DNA of 28,348 bases, taken from NCBI GenBank assembly GCA_036510735.1, contig DATCDK010000048.1, positions 1 to 28,348 of the forward strand, read 5' to 3'. Under the pieces are notes generated by a model. The model ran no database searches and was not told where the DNA came from. It saw nothing but the letters and a program-made list of their open reading frames with translations. This DNA comes from PALSA-607 sp036510735 (GTDB lineage: Bacteria > Actinomycetota > Actinomycetes > Acidothermales > Acidothermaceae). The position numbers were made by a program, and so were the translations under genes. Of the stretch, positions 23,230-28,348 are shown piece by piece (positions within the stretch are counted from its first letter, which is position 1; each line of letters begins with the position of its first letter).

Positions 23230-23951
23230 CGTGGTTGGAGTTGCTGCCGGCGGTTGACGTCGCCGGCGGACAGGCGGTCCGGCTCGTGCAGGGCGAGGCC
23301 GGATCAGAAACGGGCTACGGTGAGCCCCTCGCCGCTGCGCTCGCATGGCAACAGGCCGGCGCCCAGTGGATTCATCTCGTCGACCTCGACGCCGCATTCG
23401 GTCGTGGCTCGAACCGCGAACTGCTGGCATCGGTCGTCGGCCAGCTCGACGTTGCCGTCGAGATGTCGGGCGGTATCCGCGACGACGAGACGTTGGCGGC
23501 GGCCCTCGCCACCGGGTGCCGGCGGGTCAATGTCGGCACGGCTGCGCTGGAGAATCCATCGTGGGTGCGGGAGGCCATCGCGCAATACGGTGACCGGATT
23601 GCCGTCGGGCTCGACGTCCGCGGGACGACGCTTTCCGCCCGTGGCTGGACGAAGGACGGTGGCGAGCTTTTCGAAGTGCTTTCCCGACTGGACGCCGACG
23701 GGTGCGCCCGTTACGTCGTGACTGACGTGCGTCGCGACGGCACGCTGACGGGGCCGAACCTCGACCTGCTGAGGTCGGTATGCGCAGCCACGGACCGGCC
23801 GGTCGTCGCGAGCGGGGGCGTGTCGTCATTGGCTGACTTGCGGGCTCTCGCGGAGTTGGTGCCCCTCGGAATCGAGGGTGCAATCGTTGGGAAAGCCTTG
23901 TACGCAGGCGAATTCACACTTGAACAGGCGCTGGCGGAGGTGTCGCGGTGA
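23226..23951 (+). CDS. priA: Phosphoribosyl isomerase, PriA type (HisA/TrpF bifunctional)
   Basis: A (beta/alpha)8-barrel of 241 residues. It isomerises ProFAR in histidine synthesis and, in Actinobacteria that lack trpF, also phosphoribosyl-anthranilate in tryptophan synthesis. The acid-base pair is D11 (LLPAVDV) and D167 (VVTDVRRDGT). The phosphate sites are SGGIRDDETLAAALATGC and VVASGGVSSL. DLDAAFGRGSN and ARGWTKDGG, with Arg139 and Trp141, match mycobacterial PriA, in which an Arg/Trp pair in this loop serves the tryptophan-pathway substrate. Dual activity is therefore likely; whether trpF exists elsewhere is not known. It starts at GTG 23226, overlapping hisH. Confidence 0.93.
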   Translation: MTWLELLPAVDVAGGQAVRLVQGEAGSETGYGEPLAAALAWQQAGAQWIHLVDLDAAFGRGSNRELLASVVGQLDVAVEMSGGIRDDETLAAALATGCRRVNVGTAALENPSWVREAIAQYGDRIAVGLDVRGTTLSARGWTKDGGELFEVLSRLDADGCARYVVTDVRRDGTLTGPNLDLLRSVCAATDRPVVASGGVSSLADLRALAELVPLGIEGAIVGKALYAGEFTLEQALAEVSR

Positions 23952-24322
23952 TCCAGAGAATTTCGTCCGGATCGAAGTACGAACCGATCGTCGGCTATAG
24001 CCGCGCCGTGGTGGCGGGTCCGTACGTCGAGGTCGCGGGCACCACCGCACCGCAAGCCGGCGATACGCCTTACGCCCAAGCGAAGGGTACGCTTGAGATC
24101 ATCGGCGCGGCGCTCGCGGAAGCCGGTGTCACGTTTGCCGATGTGATCCGGACGCGGGTCTTTGTCACCGACATCAGCCAGTGGGAGGAAGTAGGCCGAG
24201 CCCACGGCGAGGTGTTCGCCGACATCCGCCCGGTCAGCACGATGGTCGAGGTCTCGGCCCTGATCGACCCGTCGATTCTGGTGGAGATCGAAGCGACCGC
24301 CTATCGCGGCCCGCAGTCGTGA
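23948..24322 (+). CDS. Rid-family protein (RidA/YjgF superfamily) lacking the usual catalytic Arg
   Basis: A 124-residue protein with the chorismate-mutase-like Rid fold, recognisable from YSRAVVAGPYVEVAGTTA, GVTFADVIRTRVFVTDIS and VEVSALIDPSILVEIEATA. RidA trimers hydrolyse reactive enamine/imine intermediates. In RidA the catalytic Arg sits in PARSCVEV; here that stretch is PVSTMVEV, so the Arg is replaced by Ser97, while an Arg94 lies three residues earlier. That fits the Rid subfamilies without the Arg, for which imine deaminase activity is not expected. It overlaps hisA (GTGA, start 23948) and hisF (GTGA, 24319), so it is part of the his operon, a context I recall in other Actinobacteria. 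Confidence 0.9.
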   Translation: MIQRISSGSKYEPIVGYSRAVVAGPYVEVAGTTAPQAGDTPYAQAKGTLEIIGAALAEAGVTFADVIRTRVFVTDISQWEEVGRAHGEVFADIRPVSTMVEVSALIDPSILVEIEATAYRGPQS

Positions 24323-25092
24323 CGACAACCGACGCCTTGCTCGCCGTCCGCGTCATCCCTTGCCTCGACGTCGACGCAGGCCGAGTCGTCAAGGGCGTGA
24401 ACTTCGTCGACTTGCGCGATGCGGGCGACCCGGTCGAGATGGCGCGCGTGTACGGCGCCGAGGGTGCCGACGAACTGGTGTTCCTCGACATCACAGCCAG
24501 CAGTGGCGACCGCGAAACCACCTACGACGTCGTTCGCCGCACCGCCGAGCAGGTCTTCATCCCGCTGACGGTCGGCGGGGGAGTCCGTGAGGTTGACGAC
24601 TTCAACCGGCTGCTGCGCGCCGGTGCCGACAAGGTCGGGGTGAACACCGCGGCCGTGATGCGGCCGGCGTTACTTGCGGAAGCAGCTGACCGCTTCGGGG
24701 CGCAGTGCGTGGTGCTGTCCATCGACGCCAGACGTGCACCGACGCCGTCCGGCTTCGAGGTCACCACTCACGGCGGTCGCCAGGGCACCGGAATCGACGC
24801 CGTCGCGTGGGCGGTCGAGGCGACCGAGTTGGGTGCAGGTGAGATCTTGCTGAATTCGATGGACGCCGACGGCACGCTCGCCGGGTTCGACCTCGAGTTG
24901 ATCGCGGCGGTTCGTGCCGTCGCCTCGGTTCCGATCATCGCCAGCGGGGGTGCAGGGAAGGCGTCGGACTTCGCGCCGGCGGTCGACGCCGGCGCCGACG
25001 CAGTGCTTGCCGCGAGCGTGTTCCACTTCGGCGCCTTGCGCATCGGCGACGTGAAGGCCGCACTGCATGCGGCCGGTCAGCCGATCCGCTGA
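24319..25092 (+). CDS. hisF: Imidazole glycerol phosphate synthase, cyclase subunit
   Basis: The cyclase partner of HisH, a (beta/alpha)8-barrel of 257 residues. The catalytic Asp residues are D17 in VIPCLDVDAGRVVKGVNF and D136 in LSIDARR. Phosphate-binding and channel motifs TVGGGVRE, GADKVGVNTAA, ILLNSMDADGT and IASGGAGKASD are intact. It starts at GTG 24319 overlapping the Rid gene; the long in-frame extension upstream to 24181 is coding sequence of that gene in another frame. It is the last gene of the overlapping run. Confidence 0.97.
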   Translation: MTTTDALLAVRVIPCLDVDAGRVVKGVNFVDLRDAGDPVEMARVYGAEGADELVFLDITASSGDRETTYDVVRRTAEQVFIPLTVGGGVREVDDFNRLLRAGADKVGVNTAAVMRPALLAEAADRFGAQCVVLSIDARRAPTPSGFEVTTHGGRQGTGIDAVAWAVEATELGAGEILLNSMDADGTLAGFDLELIAAVRAVASVPIIASGGAGKASDFAPAVDAGADAVLAASVFHFGALRIGDVKAALHAAGQPIR

Positions 25093-25112
25093 GGCTCCAG
25101 CCCCAAACGTGG

Positions 25113-25118
25113 TAGCGT
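25113..25118 (+). promoter_or_regulatory. -10-like box for the small ORF after hisF
   Basis: TAGCGT matches TAnnnT; RNA would start near 25125, 18 bases before GTG 25143 and just before its AGGGGG. Confidence 0.38.
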
Positions 25119-25142
25119 CGTCTGCTAATTCCAGGGGGAATT

Positions 25143-25310
25143 GTGGACGCTGTCGATATCGTCGAAGCCGAAGTCAGAGGGTCGGCGCCGGTGGCGTTGG
25201 TCCGGTTCCTAGTCCGCGAGTTCCAAGCGTGGTCAACGCGCTCGTACAACCGCGCCATTCAGGCGCCGGTCATTCCGTCGCAGGCCGAACGCTGGCTCAA
25301 GTCGCGTTAA
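25143..25310 (+). CDS. Small hypothetical protein between hisF and hisI
   Basis: A 55-residue ORF from GTG 25143 with a strong AGGGGG four to five bases upstream and a -10-like TAGCGT at 25113. It begins VDAVDIVEAEVRGSAPVAL and ends QAERWLKSR. There is no signal peptide or membrane segment; it contains an amphipathic stretch VRFLVREFQAWSTRSYNRAI. It shares its stop with the convergent small ORF: the palindrome TTAA at 25307-25310 supplies TAA on both strands. No family is recognised. The ribosome-binding site makes it credible. Confidence 0.5.
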   Translation: MDAVDIVEAEVRGSAPVALVRFLVREFQAWSTRSYNRAIQAPVIPSQAERWLKSR

Positions 25311-25483
25311 GACGCGTACGGGCGGCGCAGGACGGTGTCGAGGTCGTTGCCGCTCGCGAGTTCGCGCGATAACCGGCGGAGCATTACTTGGCGGCGGACG
25401 CGGCGGCGGATCTCTTTGCGAGTCGTCCGTACAGGGGATACGGGGATCGCGGGGTTCACGCCGTTCCTTTCGGGTTCGGTCAT
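25307..25483 (-). CDS. Small basic hypothetical protein, convergent
   Basis: A 58-residue ORF from ATG 25483 with an Arg-rich helix (RKEIRRRVRRQVMLRRLSRE) and the end NDLDTVLRRPYAS. An upstream ATG at 25537 in frame would add 18 residues. A TACAGT box (minus strand, near 25504-25509) lies about 20 bases before ATG 25483. The stop TAA overlaps the stop of the plus-strand small ORF. It could bind nucleic acid, but that is only from charge. No family is recognised. No gene is seen in 25538-25617. Confidence 0.4.
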   Translation of the reverse strand: MTEPERNGVNPAIPVSPVRTTRKEIRRRVRRQVMLRRLSRELASGNDLDTVLRRPYAS

Positions 25484-25617
25484 GCTTCTGAAGACTGGTT
25501 CCAACTGTAGTTTCAACGATGTCACCTGGTTGCGCATGATCCATTCGGCCTCACATAGTCCGCCGAACGGCCGTATCTCGTGCGACGTCAGGCCCGTCAG
25601 CCCGGCACAATGACTGC

Positions 25618-26082
25618 ATGCAACCCGTGCACCCTGCCTCCGATTCCCAGGCCGAAGATTCCCAGGATCCGGCTGCGCCGAACGTCAATGCCGATACCTA
25701 TCCCATGACTTCTGTGCCTTCTGTGACTCTGGACCCGCAGATAGCCGCGCGCCTCAAGCGCGACGATCAGGGCCTGTTCCCCGCGGTCGCCCAGCAGTAC
25801 GACACCGGTGAGGTGTTGATGCTGGGCTGGATGGACGACGAGGCGTTGCGGCGCACCTTGACCACCGGCCGGTGCACCTACTGGAGTCGAAGCCGCAAGG
25901 AGTACTGGGTCAAGGGCGAGACGTCGGGTCACCAGCAATGGGTGAAGTCTGTTGCCGTCGACTGTGACGGCGACACCGTGCTGGTGAAGGTCGACCAGAT
26001 TGGTGCGGCCTGTCACACCGGCGACCGCACCTGTTTCGATGCCGGTCTGTTGCCCGCCGTTGTCGGCGTGGCCGTCTCATGA
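25618..26082 (+). CDS. hisI: Phosphoribosyl-AMP cyclohydrolase
   Basis: Third step of histidine synthesis, opening the adenine ring of PR-AMP, with zinc and magnesium. The core from TLDPQIAARLKRDDQGLF onward is standard: LMLGWMDDEALRRTL, GRCTYWSRSRKEYWVKGETSGH, the metal-binding VDCDGDTVLV and CHTGDRTCF. It is monofunctional; the HisE part is absent. From ATG 25618 it has 154 residues, with a ~30-residue polar extension; ATG 25705 would give 125 residues, nearer the family length. Neither has a clear ribosome-binding site, so the start is uncertain. It is separated from hisF by ~525 bp. Confidence 0.95.
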   Translation: MQPVHPASDSQAEDSQDPAAPNVNADTYPMTSVPSVTLDPQIAARLKRDDQGLFPAVAQQYDTGEVLMLGWMDDEALRRTLTTGRCTYWSRSRKEYWVKGETSGHQQWVKSVAVDCDGDTVLVKVDQIGAACHTGDRTCFDAGLLPAVVGVAVS

Positions 26083-26095
26083 ATAGGCAAGCGCC

Positions 26096-27586
26096 ATGAC
26101 CGCGAGCGAGGCGGTCGCCGCCGGACCGGTCAGCCGGGTCACCCGCAAACTGCTCGCCGACGGTGAGACGGCGGTCGGCCTCTACCGCAAGCTCGCCCAG
26201 GACCGACCGGGCACCTTCCTGCTGGAGTCCGCCGAAAACGGCCGCTCGTGGTCGCGGTACTCGTTCATCGGCGTACGTGCCGCGGCGACGCTCACCGAGC
26301 AGGACGGACGCGCGCACTGGATCGGTGACCCGCCCCCCGGCGTCCCGACTGTTGGCTCTCCGCTTGAAGTTCTTGCCGGCACCGTCGCGGCGCTGCGTGG
26401 CCCTCGCGAGCCGTCGTTGCCCCCGCTCGTCGGCGGCATGGTGGGCTTCGTGACCTACGACGCGGTGCGCCGTCTCGAGAAGTTGCCCGACGACACCATC
26501 GACGATCTGCACCTCCCCGAGCTGGTGATGTTCCTGGTGACTGACCTCGCGGTGCTCGATCACCACGACGGCAGCGTGCTGCTCATCGCCAACGTGCTGC
26601 CCGGCGATTCGGCCGAGAACGCGGAGAAGCGCCTCGACGAGATGACCGTGGCGCTACAGAGTCCGGCGCCATCGACGATCGCGATCATGAGCGACGCCGT
26701 CACACCGCCACCGTTGCGCCGAACGTCGAGCGAGCAGTACATGGCATGGGTCGAGCGTGCGCGTGAATACATCCGGGCCGGCGACATCTTCCAGGTCGTG
26801 CCGAGTCAGCGGTTCGAGACCACGACAACGGTCAGCGCGCTCGACATCTACCGGGTGCTGCGCGCCCGCAATCCGAGCCCGTACCTGTACCTGTTGCGGT
26901 TCGACGGCTTCGATGTCGTGGGGTCAAGTCCTGAAGCACACGTGACGGTGATGGACGGTCGGGCGACGATGCATCCGATTGCTGGCAGCCGGCCGCGCGG
27001 TGCAACGCCTGAGGATGACAACGCGCTGGCCGCAGAAATGCTCGCGGATCCGAAGGAGCGGGCCGAGCACGTCATGCTCGTCGACCTGGCCCGCAACGAC
27101 GTCGGACGGGTGGTCGAATTCGGGACCGAGAAGGTCGACGAGTTCATGACCGTCGAGCGCTACAGCCACATCATGCACCTGACCTCGCAGGTGTCCGGCA
27201 GCCTGGCCCCGGGCAAGGGGCCGGTCGACGTGCTGCGCGCCACCCTGCCGCCCGGCACCCTGTCCGGGGCACCCAAGGTGCGGGCCATGGAGATCATCGA
27301 CGACCTCGAGCCGACCAAGCGCGGCGTCTACGGCGGGGTGGTCGGCTACCTCGACTTCAGCGGCAACCTGGACACCGCCATCGCCATCCGCACCATGACG
27401 GTAACTCCGGACGGCCGGGCATCGGTCCAAGCCGGTGCCGGCATCGTGGCCGACTCCGACCCGACGTCGGAGAACGAGGAGTGCGCCCACAAGGCCGCAG
27501 CCATGTTGTCAGCCGTCGCCATGGCCCGAACGATGGGACCCCGGTCGGGCACGCCGCGTTCCCCGGCGGACGGCGGCACGACATGA
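26096..27586 (+). CDS. trpE: Anthranilate synthase component I
   Basis: Makes anthranilate from chorismate with the TrpG glutaminase; 496 residues. The tryptophan feedback site LLES...SRYS (LLESAENGRSWSRYSF) is intact. Chorismate-site motifs are seen: IRAGDIFQVVPSQRF, NPSPYLYLLRF, GSSPEAHV, PIAGSRPRGATPEDD, HVMLVDLARNDVGRV, TLSGAPKVRAMEIID, GGVVGYLDFSG and GAGIVADSDPTSENEE. ATG 26096 lies 13 bp after hisI, so the two are probably co-transcribed, linking histidine and tryptophan genes. Base composition appears to become more GCC/ACC-rich after about 27170. It overlaps the next gene (ATGA). Confidence 0.97.
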   Translation: MTASEAVAAGPVSRVTRKLLADGETAVGLYRKLAQDRPGTFLLESAENGRSWSRYSFIGVRAAATLTEQDGRAHWIGDPPPGVPTVGSPLEVLAGTVAALRGPREPSLPPLVGGMVGFVTYDAVRRLEKLPDDTIDDLHLPELVMFLVTDLAVLDHHDGSVLLIANVLPGDSAENAEKRLDEMTVALQSPAPSTIAIMSDAVTPPPLRRTSSEQYMAWVERAREYIRAGDIFQVVPSQRFETTTTVSALDIYRVLRARNPSPYLYLLRFDGFDVVGSSPEAHVTVMDGRATMHPIAGSRPRGATPEDDNALAAEMLADPKERAEHVMLVDLARNDVGRVVEFGTEKVDEFMTVERYSHIMHLTSQVSGSLAPGKGPVDVLRATLPPGTLSGAPKVRAMEIIDDLEPTKRGVYGGVVGYLDFSGNLDTAIAIRTMTVTPDGRASVQAGAGIVADSDPTSENEECAHKAAAMLSAVAMARTMGPRSGTPRSPADGGTT

Positions 27587-28348
27587 CCACCACCGTCGCC
27601 AGCGGCACCGATGCCCTGGCTTCCGGTGTGGCGGCCCGGGTGGTCGCCCGCGACGTGCTGTCGGTCAGTGGCCCCGACGCCCGCACCTACCTGCAGGGCC
27701 AGTGCAGCCAGGATCTTGACGGCCTGGCGATCGGCGCCACCACCGAGGCGCTCCTGTTGAGCCCGCAGGGAAAGGTCGACGCCTACCTCCGGGTCACCCG
27801 GACCGGGGAGGAGACCTTCGTGCTGGACGCCGACCGCGGCTGTGGCGAAGCGGCCCGGGTCCGGCTCGAGCGGTTTCGGCTCCGCACCAAGGTCGAGATC
27901 GTGCCACTCGACTGGGTCTGCCTTTCGCTGCGGGGTCCGTCAGTATCCACCGGGGCCGTGGCGCCGGGCCCCACGTTGGTCCTGGCCGTCGACTGGCCGG
28001 GGTGGTCGGGAGTGGACCTCCTCGGGCCGCGGCCGGACGGCGATCCGGAGCTGGTTGGGTGGCTGCCCGACGGGGCCGTCCGCTGCGCAGCCGATCCATG
28101 GGAGGCCGCCCGGATCGAAGCCGGGGTTCCGGTGGGTGGGCGCGAGGTCACCGAGTCCACCATCGCCGCCGAAGTTGGCCTGGTGGAGCGCACCGTGTCG
28201 TTCACCAAGGGGTGCTTCACCGGACAGGAGCTGGTGGCACGGTTGGACGCCCGGGGATCGAAGGTGGCCCGCCGCCTCCGGGGACTGGTTGTGGCTGACG
28301 GGGACCGACCCCCGGTCGGGGCTGCGGTGTGGACGACCGATGGGGAAC
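27583..28348 (+). CDS. ygfZ: YgfZ/GcvT-domain folate-binding protein (3' end outside window)
   Basis: Starts at ATG 27583, overlapping the trpE stop, and is still open at the window end (255 codons seen). The family signature K-G-C-[FY]-x-G-Q-E is present as KGCFTGQE (Lys209, Cys211). Other marks are VSGPDARTYLQGQCSQDL at the N-terminus, LLLSPQGKVDAYLRV, and WEAARIEAGVPVGGREV before the signature. YgfZ is a tetrahydrofolate-dependent helper in Fe-S cluster enzyme maintenance. Placement next to trpE has no obvious metabolic reason. The C-terminal domain is cut off, so total length is unknown. Confidence 0.92.
   Translation, partial: MTTTVASGTDALASGVAARVVARDVLSVSGPDARTYLQGQCSQDLDGLAIGATTEALLLSPQGKVDAYLRVTRTGEETFVLDADRGCGEAARVRLERFRLRTKVEIVPLDWVCLSLRGPSVSTGAVAPGPTLVLAVDWPGWSGVDLLGPRPDGDPELVGWLPDGAVRCAADPWEAARIEAGVPVGGREVTESTIAAEVGLVERTVSFTKGCFTGQELVARLDARGSKVARRLRGLVVADGDRPPVGAAVWTTDGE

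Overview
The window is high-GC bacterial DNA carrying a housekeeping region typical of Actinomycetota. Four observations point there: a translational-type T-box ahead of an IleS2-type ileS, a histone-H1-like lysine tail fused to a DksA/TraR zinc finger, a PriA-type HisA, and the order divIVA - ileS - DksA-like - lspA - rluD - dnaE - hisDCB-H-A-rid-hisF - hisI - trpE. From memory that order resembles Streptomyces and relatives; no search was run. Many starts are GTG, and several genes look leaderless (a TAnnnT -10 box 6-7 nt before the start codon), also an actinobacterial habit. I saw no rRNA, tRNA, CRISPR array, insertion sequence or phage gene.

Layout. 1-1007: 3' end of a DivIVA-type gene and a small two-helix membrane protein. 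1032-5853, minus strand: an unrecognised conserved-looking gene, ileS with its T-box leader, and a HAD phosphatase. 5974-9611, plus: a promoter and then DksA-like regulator, lspA, rluD and a YjbQ-family gene, packed with overlaps. 9858-13385: dnaE with an intact PHP exonuclease site. 13431-14558: a tiny ORF, a GlsB/YeaQ membrane protein and a broken beta-helix gene. 14595-17068: ABC-2 exporter pair and a DUF2567-like membrane protein. 17073-17552, minus: YbaK-type deacylase. 17619-19389: structured leader with a small leaderless ORF, then a DEAD-box helicase. 19405-26082: histidine operon hisD-C-B-H-A-rid-F, two small orphan ORFs, then hisI. 26096-28348: trpE and a YgfZ-type gene running off the end.

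How they work together. The his genes supply eight activities of histidine synthesis; hisG and hisE are not here. PriA-type HisA and trpE tie the block to tryptophan synthesis. Most his genes overlap by GTGA or ATGA, so translation is probably coupled along the message.

The most unusual structure occurs at two unrelated gene junctions, lspA/rluD (8209-8250) and hisC/hisB (21942-22054). In each, the stop/start overlap GTGAGC lies inside a short tandem repeat (17 nt and 28-29 nt). The extra copies make minicistrons of 6, 6, 19 and 10 codons, each starting Met-Ser-Arg and each ending in a TGA that overlaps the next start. This gives an unbroken chain of stop-start overlaps between the two real genes. 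I know of no description of such an arrangement; it is the best candidate here for something new.
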